DNA of 64,000 nt from Polyangium mundeleinium (GCF_028369105.1 NZ_JAQNDO010000001.1:434001-498000), one strand, 5' to 3'. Numbered from the stretch's first letter, positions 6,934-16,570 are shown. Numbers and translations: made by a program. The notes: generated by a model from the sequence alone, not told the origin.

Positions 6934-8507
6934 CGCGCCCTCTCGTCAATGGCACAACGCGGCGCGCTCATGTGGTGGTCGTAGCGATAGGCGCCGATCC
7001 CGCAATCCTGGTTGGCGACGACGACGTCGACGAAGCTCGGGCGGGTGTACGCGATTTCGAGGTGATCCCCGGCCCCGAGCGGCTTCGCGAAGGAGATCCA
7101 GGGCGCGGCCGGGATCGTCGTGTAGTCGCGCTGCGCGTCGAGCGCGGCGCCGTTTCTCCGGATCCCGGTGACGTTGCCGATCAACACTTCGGGAAGGGAG
7201 ATCGCCGCGGCGCGGCGAGGGATGACCGCGCGGTGCAAGCGCGAGCACGTGGCGTCGCCCCGCAGGTCCGCGGCGTCGATGGACTGAATCAAGCTCGCGC
7301 GTGAACGCGTGGCGCGGAATTCGGGCTCGCGCGTGAACGCGTGGCCTTCGCCGCGGTAGATCTCGAGCCGCCCGCCGTCGGGTCGGGTCTCACCCCAGGA
7401 GCCGCCCAAGAGGTCGGTCACGCCGTCCCCGTCCACGTCGGCGAGCCGGACCCCTGAACCGAGGCCGGTGGACGACGAGCTCCATATCGGCTCGTGCCTG
7501 TCCAACGCTGGCTGGTAGGCTTCGTACCGGGGTGAAGGGCAAGGCTTGCCGGCGAACAAGCAGAGGAGATCATTGCGCGAGGCGACGAGGGCCCAGCTCC
7601 CCGCGCGGCCAAGCGGGCCCGCAGCGAGATAAGGGACGAAGGGGCCTTCCCGGGAGGCCCACCACGGCTCCAAAGAGAGCTGCGCCGATCCGCTTTCGAC
7701 GGGTCCACCTCGGTACACGAAGACCCGCGACCCACCCACCACCAGATCGAGGAAGCCGTCCTGCTCGACGTCCGTGAAAAGGACAGCGGCGCCGAACATC
7801 CGCTGGCGCGCCTTCCAGCCGGGGGTCTCTGCGATCACGCCTCGGTCGTTGAAATAGACACGCGCGGACCCGCCCTCCGGGCTTCCCGGCTCGGCCATCA
7901 CGGAGACGGCCAGATCGAGATCCCCGTCGCCGTCGGCGTCCCCGAGCGCACAAGCAAAGGAGCTGAACAGGTCCCTGGAGCGAAAGGATGGTTTTCTTTC
8001 CAGCGTACCTTGCCGGTTGAAGTAGATCTTCACCCCGCCGGTGCCGTACGGCGGGCCCAGCGTGGAGACGGCCACATCGAGAAATCCATCGTGATCGATG
8101 TCCCCGACAGCGAGGTTCATATTCGCGTCGAGGTCCTCGGAGAGGGCGCTCGGTCGGGCGGGAAAGTTGCCTTTGCCGTCGTTGCGGTAGATGGCAAGCG
8201 GCTGGAGTCCGGTATCGTTGCCGCTGGCGGTGAGCAGATCGGCGTGACCGTCTCCATCGATGTCCGCGAGGGCCAGGCCGGTCTCGTAAAAGCCCATGGC
8301 CTCGGTCTTCCAGGTGAAATCGCCTGCATAAGGTACCGCGCCAGTGGGCGGAACGTCGACGCTCGCCGGGCGCGCGGGGCCCTCGATGCTTCGGGGCATG
8401 CCCGGCGCGGCACAGGCCGAAAGCAGCCAAAGCAGCGCGCCGAACGATAGATTCTTCGCGAAGACGTGCCGCGTGGGGGAGCGAGGGGCGATGGTTGGTA
8501 AGTCCAA
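6930..8507 (-). CDS. FG-GAP/VCBS repeat lipoprotein
   Basis: A 525-residue surface lipoprotein, first gene of the operon. Lipobox LSAC lies near residue 32. The mature part holds repeated Ca-binding-like blocks such as DIDGDGHAD, DIDHDGFLD, DADGDGDLD and DVDGDGVTD, typical of FG-GAP/VCBS beta-propellers that act in adhesion or protein binding. After about residue 400 the repeats stop, and a C-terminal region with two or three Cys follows. The start is probably the TTG at 8507, the only start codon in frame before the signal peptide; no clear Shine-Dalgarno sequence is seen. It overlaps the next gene by 4 nt (ATGA). Confidence 0.8.
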   Translation of the reverse strand: MDLPTIAPRSPTRHVFAKNLSFGALLWLLSACAAPGMPRSIEGPARPASVDVPPTGAVPYAGDFTWKTEAMGFYETGLALADIDGDGHADLLTASGNDTGLQPLAIYRNDGKGNFPARPSALSEDLDANMNLAVGDIDHDGFLDVAVSTLGPPYGTGGVKIYFNRQGTLERKPSFRSRDLFSSFACALGDADGDGDLDLAVSVMAEPGSPEGGSARVYFNDRGVIAETPGWKARQRMFGAAVLFTDVEQDGFLDLVVGGSRVFVYRGGPVESGSAQLSLEPWWASREGPFVPYLAAGPLGRAGSWALVASRNDLLCLFAGKPCPSPRYEAYQPALDRHEPIWSSSSTGLGSGVRLADVDGDGVTDLLGGSWGETRPDGGRLEIYRGEGHAFTREPEFRATRSRASLIQSIDAADLRGDATCSRLHRAVIPRRAAAISLPEVLIGNVTGIRRNGAALDAQRDYTTIPAAPWISFAKPLGAGDHLEIAYTRPSFVDVVVANQDCGIGAYRYDHHMSAPRCAIDERAR

Positions 8508-8597
8508 GTGAATCCGATGGCGGGTAGCACGGGCTGCGTCGTGGAGGCAAGCGGAGGAACCGCTCCTCGGTCGGAGAGCACGACTCTGCCATCCTCC

Positions 8598-11192
8598 CTA
8601 CGGCGCGAATCGCACGAGCCCGAAATCCGTCCCGCTCTTCGGCGAGAATCCGCGGCCGGCGAGGAGGAGCGTCCCGTCCGGCTGGAGCAGCCCGTCATAC
8701 GCGCCCCACGGCCCCGGGGCCGCGACGAGCGCGCTGCCTGCATTGCCGAAGCTCAGGTCGGGTTTGCCATTCGGTAAATACTTGAACACCACCATCGTCT
8801 CGCGGTCGAGCACTTGCGTGGTCGCGAAGTAGAACGAGCCGTCCGGCAGCGGCACGATCGTGGGGGCGAGGTAGGTCGTGATGCCCTCGACGTGCTGAAG
8901 GACGAGACCATTCTCGCCGAACGTCATGTCACGCACGCCCTTGTCGTCGAAGCGCATGACGCTGACCGGGAAGTTGTTGTACCCCGTGGACAAGGTCGCG
9001 CTTGCCGCGAGAAACCCTCCGTTCGCTTCTCGCACCAGGCGTTTCAAGAAGGGGCTGGGGTCATTCGGCACCGTCGTCACGCCCGCATTGCCAAAGGATG
9101 CGTCGAGCGCGCCGCTCGGGAGCAAGCGGAGAACGAACGAGGTGGTGGAATAGAGGTGCCCGCCCGCGACAACGATCGCGCCGTCGTCGAGCACCACGAG
9201 GTCCTGGACGTGCCCCTTGACGTTGGGCAACATCATCACCCCGTCGTCGTCGAACGTCGTATCGAGCTCGCCCGTCGCGAGGAGCCTCGCGAAATGGCTG
9301 GTCCCCTCGAACGAGCCGTCTGCGCCCCCGCCGAGCACCACCCGCCCGTCGCCGTCGAGGGCCAGCACGGTCGGTTCGCCAAACGATGTGAATGGTAGGT
9401 CGACCACGCCGTTCGCGCCGAAGCTCGCATCGGGCAGGCCCGCCGCGTCGAGCCGCACCACCCGGCGGACGTACGTGCCGAGGGGCAGAGGCGCGCCCGC
9501 GACGATCACCTTGCCGTCCGGTTGCAGCACGACGTCCACGGCTTCCAGCAGGTTGTCGAGCACGACGACGCCGCCCACGCCGAAGCTCGCGTCGGGCGTG
9601 CCGTCCGGCAAGCGCCGCGTGATCATCGCGTTCGTGAGGTGTTTCATGCCGCCCGTCTTGCCGGCCGAGACGATCTTGCCGTCCGCGCCGAGCTTCACCG
9701 AAACGGCAACGTCCCGCGTCGCGCACGATTGCAGCGTGCCGACCCCGCCCGGGCCGCCATACGTGGCGTCCTGCACGCCGAGAGGCGTGAGCCTCGTCAA
9801 CGTGGCGCCGAGGATCGAGGCGGTCTCGCGGCCGGCGGCGACGACGCTCCCATCCGGGGCCACGGTGATATCGCGGACCGCGCCCTGCTTGGGGAGCTCT
9901 GCGAGGCCCCCCGTGCCGTACGTCGTGTCGAGGGTCCCGTCGGCGGCGAAATGCGCCACGGCGTAGGAGTTCTTCGAGCGGAAGACGACGAACACCGAGC
10001 CATCCGGCAAAAGCTGCAGCGACTCCGCGGAGCCCGAGCCGCCGGCGGCTTCGCTGATCGAGGCCAGGCCATCCCCTCCGCCGTACGTCGTGTCGGGCTT
10101 GCCGCTCGTGTCGAGGCGCAGCACCGCGGTGGAGCCCGCGGTCCCGCCGGCCACGAGGATCTTGCCGTCCGGCGCGACGGCGCAGATCGAGCCGGCGGGC
10201 GTCGGCATCCAGTCCGGATGATCCACCGGGTCGAGGAGCGGCGTGACGAGGCTGCCGTCGTCGTCGAAGGTCGGATCGAGCGCGCCGTTCGGCAGGAGCC
10301 GCACGACGGACGCGCCCGCTTCATAACCGTTGTTCCCGCAGAGGACGATGTTCCCCTCGCTCGTGAGGGCCACGGCCGAGGGGTACACCCAGGGGGTGTT
10401 GAAGGTGGGAGGCTCGGCGATGCCTGCCTGGCCGAAGGTCATGTCCACGCTCCCGTCGGCGAGGAAGCGCTGCACGAAGTATCTGGAGCTTAACGAGTTG
10501 CTCCAGCCCGCGACGACGATCTTGCCGTCGGGCTGGAGCGCGATTGCGAAGGCCGTCCCCCATTCGCCGAGCAAAAGGCCTCCCTCGCCGAAGGAGGCGA
10601 CGGGCTTGCCGGTCGCGTCGAAGCGCGCGAGGAGCATGCGGTCGTGGTCGAGGCCCGTCGAGGCCACGCCCGCGGCGAGGATGTCGCCGTTCGGCGCGAC
10701 GAGGACGGCGTGGAACGAGGCGCGGCTCAGGGTCGTCGCGAGCACCTTGCCGCCCTCGCCGAACGAGGGGTCGAGCGTGCCGTCGGCATGGGCGCGGAAG
10801 AGGAGCCCCTCGCCGTAATAAGAATCCGACGTGCCACCGGCGATGAGGAGCTTGCCGTCGGGCTGGCGCGCGGAGGCGTGGACGAGATCCGGATTCGGCT
10901 GGGTCCCGGCGGCCACGGCGAGGCCCGCCGCGTCGAAGCCGCCCGCGCCGGAGCCGCCGACGCAGCCGGAGCCACCGACACCGCCGCCGGAGCCGCCGAC
11001 GCCGCCGGAGCCGCCGGAGCCGCCGACGCCGCCGGAGCCACCGACGCCGCCGGAGCCGCCGACGCCGCCGACACCTCCAGAGCTGCCCGCGCTCGAGGAA
11101 GCGGTGCTCGAAGAGGGCGAGCCGCCGGAGCTGCCGCAATGCAAGCAGAGCCCGCCGAGGACCAAGCAGAGAAAGAAGGCATGTCGAGGCAT
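8598..11192 (-). CDS. Delta-60 repeat (DUF5122) lipoprotein, copy 1
   Basis: An 864-residue exported protein, the last of three tandem paralogues. A signal peptide with a Cys at residue 19 is followed by a Ser/Gly-rich linker made of SGGVGG-type units. The mature part is a long series of delta-60 repeats, each with QPDGKIVVAG and LDxSFGxxG cores, predicted to fold as one or two large beta-propellers. The -1 residue before the lipobox Cys is His, which is unusual for lipoproteins. It is closer in sequence to copy 2 than to copy 3. The start codon follows a hairpin that contains its ribosome binding site. Ligand and role are unknown. Confidence 0.85.
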   Translation of the reverse strand: MPRHAFFLCLVLGGLCLHCGSSGGSPSSSTASSSAGSSGGVGGVGGSGGVGGSGGVGGSGGSGGVGGSGGGVGGSGCVGGSGAGGFDAAGLAVAAGTQPNPDLVHASARQPDGKLLIAGGTSDSYYGEGLLFRAHADGTLDPSFGEGGKVLATTLSRASFHAVLVAPNGDILAAGVASTGLDHDRMLLARFDATGKPVASFGEGGLLLGEWGTAFAIALQPDGKIVVAGWSNSLSSRYFVQRFLADGSVDMTFGQAGIAEPPTFNTPWVYPSAVALTSEGNIVLCGNNGYEAGASVVRLLPNGALDPTFDDDGSLVTPLLDPVDHPDWMPTPAGSICAVAPDGKILVAGGTAGSTAVLRLDTSGKPDTTYGGGDGLASISEAAGGSGSAESLQLLPDGSVFVVFRSKNSYAVAHFAADGTLDTTYGTGGLAELPKQGAVRDITVAPDGSVVAAGRETASILGATLTRLTPLGVQDATYGGPGGVGTLQSCATRDVAVSVKLGADGKIVSAGKTGGMKHLTNAMITRRLPDGTPDASFGVGGVVVLDNLLEAVDVVLQPDGKVIVAGAPLPLGTYVRRVVRLDAAGLPDASFGANGVVDLPFTSFGEPTVLALDGDGRVVLGGGADGSFEGTSHFARLLATGELDTTFDDDGVMMLPNVKGHVQDLVVLDDGAIVVAGGHLYSTTSFVLRLLPSGALDASFGNAGVTTVPNDPSPFLKRLVREANGGFLAASATLSTGYNNFPVSVMRFDDKGVRDMTFGENGLVLQHVEGITTYLAPTIVPLPDGSFYFATTQVLDRETMVVFKYLPNGKPDLSFGNAGSALVAAPGPWGAYDGLLQPDGTLLLAGRGFSPKSGTDFGLVRFAP

Positions 11193-11215
11193 GTGACCTC
11201 CGCGAAGGAGGTCAC
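11193..11215 (-). promoter_or_regulatory. RBS-burying hairpin before delta-60 copy 1
   Basis: On the minus strand GTGACCTCC pairs perfectly with GGAGGTCAC over 9 bp around a 5-nt loop (TTCGC). The 3' arm contains GGAGG, the Shine-Dalgarno sequence, and ends directly at the ATG (11192). As RNA this would hide the ribosome binding site. Confidence 0.7.
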
Positions 11216-11286
11216 ACTCTCATGTCGACGGCGCTTCCACCACCGGAAACACCTTCACCGGTGCGCGTGAATGCTCGCTTCCGCCA
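11216..11286 (-). other. Spacer with remnant of the upstream gene's 3' end
   Basis: Read on the minus strand this spacer retains a VKVFPVVEAP-like codon string that matches the C-terminal VEVFPMVEEP of the gene at 16571-17095. It therefore marks the junction of a tandem duplication. The equivalent spacer before copy 2 is nearly identical. Confidence 0.7.
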
Positions 11287-13890
11287 TTACGGCGCAATTC
11301 GCACGAGGCCGAAATCCGTCCCGCTCTTCGGCGAGAATCCGCGGCCGGCGAGGACGAGCTTTCCATCCGGCTGGAGCAGCCCGTCGTACGCGCCCCACGG
11401 CCCCGGGGCCGCGACGAGCGCGCGTCCGCCATTGCCGAAGCTCAGGTCGGGTTTTCCATTCGGCAAATACTTGAAGACCACCATCGTCTCGCGGTCGAGC
11501 ACTTGCGTGGTCGCGAGGTAGAACGAGCCGTCCGGCTGCGGCACGACCGTGGGAGGGTCGGAGGTGATGACGCTCGCGACGTTCTGCCGGACGAAACCAT
11601 TCTCGCCGAACGTCATGTCACGCACGCCCTTGTCGTCGAAGCGCGCGACGCCGACCTCGAAGTTGCTGATGTTCCCCGGCGAGAAGAACACGCCCGCCGC
11701 GAGAAACCCTCCGTTCGCTTCTCGCGCAATTCGGTTCAACAAGGCGCTGTTCGGCACCGTCGCCACGCCCGCATCGCCGAAGGACGCGTCGAGCGCGCCG
11801 CTCGGGAGCACGCGGAGCACGAACGACGCCGTGTAATCTTTGTAGCCCGTGGCGACGATCGAGCCGTCTTCGAGGACCACGAGGTCGTAGACCTGCCCCA
11901 GAACCTGGGGAAACGTCACGAGCCCGTCGGCGTCGAACGTCGTATCGAGCGCGCCTGTCGCGAGGAGCCTCGCGAAATAGGCGATCCCGTACACCGAGCC
12001 GTTTCCAATCCCGCCAATCAGCACGCGCCCGTCGCCGTCGATGCCCAGCGCGGTCGGCCTGCCATGCGTCGCATCCGGCAGGTTGACCACGCCATTCGCG
12101 CCGAAGCTCGTATCGGGCAGGCCCGCCGCGTCGAGCCGCACGACCCGGCGGTTGGTCGAGCCGACGGGCATGCCCGCGACGACCGTCTTGCCGTCCGGTT
12201 GCAGCACGACGTCCACGGCTTTCGCCAGGTTGTCGAGCACGACGACGCCGCCCGTGCCGAAGCCCGCGTCGGGCGCGCCGTCCGGCAAGTGCCGCGTGAT
12301 CATCGCGGTCGTGATGTCCGTGAAGCCGCCCGTCGCGCCGGCCGAGACGATCTTGCCGTCCGCGCCGAGCCTCACCGAAACGGCGATGTCCCGCGTCGCG
12401 CCCGATTGCAGCGTGCCGACGCCTCCCGGGCCGCCATAGGCGGTGTCCGGCACGCCGAGCGGCGCGAGCCGCGTGAGCGTGGCGCCGAGGGTCGAGATGG
12501 TCTGGCGGCCGGCGGCCACGACGCTCCCATCCGGGGCCACGGTGATATCGCGGACCCCGCCCTGCTTGGGGAGCTGCGCGAGGCCCCCCGTGCCGTAATT
12601 CGCGTCGAGGGTCCCGTCGGCGGCGAAATGCGCCACGGCGTAGGAGCTCTTCGAGCGGAAGACGACGAACACCGAGCCATCCGGCAGGAGCCGCAGCGAC
12701 TCCGCGGAGCCCGAGCCGCCGGCGGCGTCGCTGACCGTGGCCAGGCCATCCCCTTCGCCGTACGTCGTATCGGGCTTGCCGTTCGTGTCGAGGCGCAGCA
12801 CCGCGGTGGAGCCCACGGTCCCGCCGGCCACGAAGATCTTGCCGTCCGGCGCGACGGCGCAGATCGAGCCGGCGAAGGCCGACGTCCAGTCGGCATATTG
12901 ATACAGGTTGAGCAGCGGCGTCACGAGGATGCCGTCCTCGTCGAAGCTCGGATCGAGCGCCCCGTTCGGCAGGAGCCGCACGAGGGTCGTCTCGGAGCCG
13001 TTGCCGTTTTTCCCGCAGAGGACGATCTTGCCCTCGCTCGTGAGGGCCACGGCCGAGGCGAACGACCCGTTGTCGAACGGGGTCTCGACGACGCCCGCCT
13101 CCCCGAACGTCGTATCCACGCTCCCGTCGGCGAGGAAGCGTTGCACGAGGTGTGAGTACGGCGAGGACCACCCGCCCTGGCCGGCGACGACGATCTTGCC
13201 GTCGGGCTGGAGCGCGATCGCGAATGCCGTCCCGTCGGCGCCGAGCGCGAGGCCTCCCTCGCCGAAGGAGGCGACAGGCTTGCCAGTCGCGTCGAAGCGC
13301 GCGACGAGCACGCGGTTCATGCCGAACTGCGGCGAGGCCAGGCCCGCGGCGAGGATGTCGCCGTTCGGCGCGACGAGGACGCCGTGGAACGAGGCGCGGC
13401 TCCGGGTCGTCGCGAGCACCTTGCCGCCCTCGCCGAACGAGGTGTCGAGCGTGCCGTCGGCGTTGGCGCGGAGGAGGAGCCCCTCGCCGTAATACCAGTC
13501 CGACGTGCCGCCGGCGATGAGGATCTTGCCGCCAGCCTGGCGCGTGGAGGCGTGGATGAGGTCCGGGTTCTGCTTGGTCCCGGCGGCCGTGGCGAGGCCG
13601 TCGGTGCCGAAGCTCGGGTCGAGCGCGACGAAGGCCTCGCTGCCGCCCGCGCCACCGCCGCCCGCGCCACCCGCGCCGCCCGCGCCGCCGGACGCGCCAG
13701 AACCCCCGGATCCGCCGGATCCGCCGGAGCCGCCGCCCCCCGACGCGCCCGCGCCGCCGGAGCCGCCGATGCCGCCGGAGCCGCCCACGTTCGAGGAATC
13801 CGAGCTGGAAGAAGACGAGCCGTCTCCGCCGCCGCAATGCAGGCAGAAGCCGCCGAGGACCAAGGAGAGAAGGAAGAAATGTCGACGCAT
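11287..13890 (-). CDS. Delta-60 repeat (DUF5122) lipoprotein, copy 2
   Basis: An 867-residue paralogue of copy 1, alike over its whole length, with the same signal peptide (LVLGGFCLHC), Gly-rich linker and delta-60 propeller repeats. Here the linker is richer in GGAGG and GASGG units, and the repeats begin with LDPSFGTDGL. Most differences from copy 1 are substitutions and small indels, which suggests a recent duplication. All three copies end with the same motif (RGFSPKSGTDFGLVRIAP or close). Ligand unknown; surface exposure is inferred from the signal and linker. Confidence 0.85.
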   Translation of the reverse strand: MRRHFFLLSLVLGGFCLHCGGGDGSSSSSSDSSNVGGSGGIGGSGGAGASGGGGSGGSGGSGGSGASGGAGGAGGAGGGGAGGSEAFVALDPSFGTDGLATAAGTKQNPDLIHASTRQAGGKILIAGGTSDWYYGEGLLLRANADGTLDTSFGEGGKVLATTRSRASFHGVLVAPNGDILAAGLASPQFGMNRVLVARFDATGKPVASFGEGGLALGADGTAFAIALQPDGKIVVAGQGGWSSPYSHLVQRFLADGSVDTTFGEAGVVETPFDNGSFASAVALTSEGKIVLCGKNGNGSETTLVRLLPNGALDPSFDEDGILVTPLLNLYQYADWTSAFAGSICAVAPDGKIFVAGGTVGSTAVLRLDTNGKPDTTYGEGDGLATVSDAAGGSGSAESLRLLPDGSVFVVFRSKSSYAVAHFAADGTLDANYGTGGLAQLPKQGGVRDITVAPDGSVVAAGRQTISTLGATLTRLAPLGVPDTAYGGPGGVGTLQSGATRDIAVSVRLGADGKIVSAGATGGFTDITTAMITRHLPDGAPDAGFGTGGVVVLDNLAKAVDVVLQPDGKTVVAGMPVGSTNRRVVRLDAAGLPDTSFGANGVVNLPDATHGRPTALGIDGDGRVLIGGIGNGSVYGIAYFARLLATGALDTTFDADGLVTFPQVLGQVYDLVVLEDGSIVATGYKDYTASFVLRVLPSGALDASFGDAGVATVPNSALLNRIAREANGGFLAAGVFFSPGNISNFEVGVARFDDKGVRDMTFGENGFVRQNVASVITSDPPTVVPQPDGSFYLATTQVLDRETMVVFKYLPNGKPDLSFGNGGRALVAAPGPWGAYDGLLQPDGKLVLAGRGFSPKSGTDFGLVRIAP

Positions 13891-13913
13891 GTGACCTCCG
13901 GGAAGGAGGTTAC
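13891..13913 (-). promoter_or_regulatory. RBS-burying hairpin before delta-60 copy 2
   Basis: Same structure as before copies 1 and 3, but with one A-C mismatch in the stem (left arm GTAACCTCC) and loop TTCCC. The Shine-Dalgarno arm GGAGGTCAC next to the ATG (13890) is unchanged. Confidence 0.65.
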
Positions 13914-13984
13914 ACTCTCATGTCGACGGCGCTTCCACCATCGGAAACACCTTCACCGGCGCGCGCGAATGCCCGCTTCCGCCA
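13914..13984 (-). other. Spacer with remnant of the upstream gene's 3' end
   Basis: Shares GTGTTTCCGATGGT with the 3' end of the gene at 16571-17095 (minus strand), together with flanking partial matches. Together with the hairpin this shows that the duplicated unit began inside that gene. Confidence 0.7.
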
Positions 13985-16537
13985 TTACGGCGTGAACCGC
14001 ACGAGACCGAAATCCGTCCCGCCGGCCGAGAATCCGCGACCCGCGAGGACGACCTTCCCGTCCGGTTGCAGGAGCCCGTCATACGCTCCCCACGGCGCCG
14101 CGGCCGCTACCAGCGCGCGCCCTCCGAGGCCGAAGCTCGGGTCGCGCTTGCCGTCGGGCAGATATTTGAAGACGACGATCGTATCCACGTCGCGCTGCTC
14201 CGTGGTCGCCACGTAAAACGAGCCGTCCGGGAGCGGCACCACCGCCGGGCCCGTCGTGACCGTCACCACGCCCTCGACCGTCTCCCGGACGAGCCCGTTC
14301 GTGCCGAACGTCATGTCACGCTGGCCATTCGCGTCGATGCGCGCGACGCCCACCTCGAAGTGATCGATGACGCCCGTCGTGTCGAACATGCCCGCCACCA
14401 GAAACCCACCGTTCGTTTGTCGCGCCAGGCGGCCGGCCGGGAATGCGTCGTTCACCACGGTCACGCCTCCTTCGCCGAAGGCGGTATCGAGCGCGCCGCT
14501 CGGGAGCAGCCGAACGACGAGCGCGGCCGTGGGCCCCACCTTGCCCGCCGCGACGAGCGTGCCGTCCGCGAGCGTCACCAGGTCGTAGACCTTGCCGCCG
14601 ATCCCGTCGAGCGACACCACCCCGTCGCCGCCGAAGCTCGTGTCGAATTCGCCCGTCCCGAGCAGCCTCGCGAAATACGGGACCCCAGCCGGCTGCGGAG
14701 CCTCGTAAAGCCCCCCGATCACGATGCGCCCCTGGCCGTCGACGCCGAGCGCTCGAGGATCACCATGCAGCGGGCTCGGGAGCTCGACGAAACCATTCGC
14801 CCCGAAGCTCGCATCGAGCGCGCCCGCGGCGTCGAGCCGCGCCACCCGGGGAACCGTCAAATCGCCGGTTGCGCCTGCGACGACCACCTTCTCGTCGGAT
14901 TGCACCGCGACATCCACGGCATCGCGGAGCTCTTCGAGCACGGCGACGCCGCCCGCGCCGAAGCTCGCGTCCATCGTGCCGTCCGGCAGGTGCCTCGTCA
15001 CCATGGCGTTGCTCCTGTCCTCCGCGCGGCGCGTGGTGCCGGCGGCGACGAGCTTTCCGCCATTCGAGAGCCCAACCGAAATGGCGACCTCCGGCGTCGC
15101 CCCCGTTTGCACGACGGCGAGCCCTCCCGCGCCATACGTGGTGTCCACCGCGCCTTCGGGCGTGATTCGCGCGAGCGCGGTGCCGATGTTGGGCAAACCT
15201 TCCGCTTTGCCCGAGACCATCACGCTCTCGAGCCCTTCCGGGCCGCCCTTCACGATCTCGCGGACCCGGAGCGCCGCGGGGAGGTCCACGATTCCCCCCG
15301 TCCCGTAACTCGTGTCGAGGAGCCCGTTCTCGTGGAAGCGAACCACACGTGACCCCCCCGGGCCGCCGGACGCCACGAGCACCGATCCGTCTCCGTCCTC
15401 GAGCAGGAGCCGCAAAGACTCCCCGGGGCTCCCGTTCGCGAGAGTCGCGAGCCCATCCCCCTCGCCGTAGGTCGTGTCGGGTTTGCCGCTCGAATCGAGG
15501 CGCAGGACCGCGGTGCTCCCGAGCGACCCGCCGGTCATGACGATTTTGCCGTGCAAGTCGACGGCGCACGTCGAGGGCGCGCGCGAGGGCGCCCAGTCGG
15601 AGAGATGCGTCATGTCGAGGAGCGTCGTCGTGACGATGCCGTCCTCGTCGAAGCTCGGATCGAGCGTCCCGTCCGGCAAGAGCCGCACGATGGCCGCTCC
15701 GCCCGAGGGCTCGTGCTTGCCGCAGAGGATGATCTTGCCGTCGTTTCCGATGACCATCGCCGAGGCGAACGTGGCGTCGTCGAAGGGCAGCTCGACCAAT
15801 CCCTCCTTCCCGAAGTCCACGTCCACGTTCCCCTTGCCGAAGAAGCGCTGGACGAGGTAGCGGGGCGGCTGCGAGGGCTCCTCGCGCACGCCGGCGACGA
15901 CGATCTTGGCGTCGCCCTGGATCGCGATCGCGAATGCCCTGCCATTCGCGCCGAGCACAACGCCGTCTTCGCCGAAGTAAGGATCGGGCCAGCCGGTCGA
16001 ATCGAAAGACGCGACGAGGACGCGCTGGATGTCGAGGTGACGCGAGGCCGCGCCCGCGGCGAAGATGACGTCTCCATTGCCCCTGATGGTCACGGCATGG
16101 AAGGAGGCCCGGCTCAGCGTGCTCATGACCCACACGCCGTCGCGGCCGAAGTGGGTGTCGAGCGTGCCGTCGGAGCGTACGCCGAGGAGAAAGGCGTCGC
16201 CGTGGAGATGGGGCGACGTGGTGCCGGCGATGAAGAACCTGCCGCTCGGATGAAACACGGAGTCATACATGTGGTCCGCGTTGGGCCCGATTCCGGGCCC
16301 CCTGGCGAAGCCCGCCTTGTCGAAGCTCGGGTCGAGCGGGACAAACGCGTCGGCGCCCCCGCCGCCCGACGCGCCCGCGCCCACGCCGCCCGACGCGCCC
16401 ACGCCGCCGGAGCCGCCAACGCCCCCGGAGCCTCCGGAGTTCGACGGCTCGGAGCTCGACGCCGAGCCGCCTCCGCCGCCGCAATGCAGGCAGAAGCCGC
16501 CGAGGACCAATGAAAGAAGAAAGAAATGTCGACGCAT
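13985..16537 (-). CDS. Delta-60 repeat (DUF5122) lipoprotein, copy 3 (probable founder)
   Basis: An 850-residue paralogue, the most diverged of the three and the one beside the intact upstream gene, so it probably represents the founder copy. It has the same signal peptide, a shorter Gly-rich linker (GGVGASGG units), and delta-60 repeats beginning LDPSFDKAGF. It lies 33 nt after the stop of the monooxygenase-fold gene on the same strand and could be co-transcribed with it. Many repeat blocks keep the xPDGxxxxAG core. Function unknown; beta-propeller fold and surface location are inferred. Confidence 0.85.
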   Translation of the reverse strand: MRRHFFLLSLVLGGFCLHCGGGGGSASSSEPSNSGGSGGVGGSGGVGASGGVGAGASGGGGADAFVPLDPSFDKAGFARGPGIGPNADHMYDSVFHPSGRFFIAGTTSPHLHGDAFLLGVRSDGTLDTHFGRDGVWVMSTLSRASFHAVTIRGNGDVIFAAGAASRHLDIQRVLVASFDSTGWPDPYFGEDGVVLGANGRAFAIAIQGDAKIVVAGVREEPSQPPRYLVQRFFGKGNVDVDFGKEGLVELPFDDATFASAMVIGNDGKIILCGKHEPSGGAAIVRLLPDGTLDPSFDEDGIVTTTLLDMTHLSDWAPSRAPSTCAVDLHGKIVMTGGSLGSTAVLRLDSSGKPDTTYGEGDGLATLANGSPGESLRLLLEDGDGSVLVASGGPGGSRVVRFHENGLLDTSYGTGGIVDLPAALRVREIVKGGPEGLESVMVSGKAEGLPNIGTALARITPEGAVDTTYGAGGLAVVQTGATPEVAISVGLSNGGKLVAAGTTRRAEDRSNAMVTRHLPDGTMDASFGAGGVAVLEELRDAVDVAVQSDEKVVVAGATGDLTVPRVARLDAAGALDASFGANGFVELPSPLHGDPRALGVDGQGRIVIGGLYEAPQPAGVPYFARLLGTGEFDTSFGGDGVVSLDGIGGKVYDLVTLADGTLVAAGKVGPTAALVVRLLPSGALDTAFGEGGVTVVNDAFPAGRLARQTNGGFLVAGMFDTTGVIDHFEVGVARIDANGQRDMTFGTNGLVRETVEGVVTVTTGPAVVPLPDGSFYVATTEQRDVDTIVVFKYLPDGKRDPSFGLGGRALVAAAAPWGAYDGLLQPDGKVVLAGRGFSAGGTDFGLVRFTP

Positions 16538-16560
16538 GTGACCTCCGCGAAGGAGGTCAC
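16538..16560 (-). promoter_or_regulatory. RBS-burying hairpin before delta-60 copy 3
   Basis: GTGACCTCC and GGAGGTCAC pair perfectly on the minus strand around loop TTCGC, with the Shine-Dalgarno arm touching the ATG at 16537. It lies 10 nt after the stop of the upstream gene. Confidence 0.7.
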
Positions 16561-16570
16561 ATTCCCACGT

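Noticed and set aside
8598-16537. Secreted toxin or hemolysin (calcium-binding) repeats
   Set aside because: Repeats are of delta-60 type (PDGKIVVAG, LDxSFG), not the GGxGxDxUx nonapeptides of RTX toxins.
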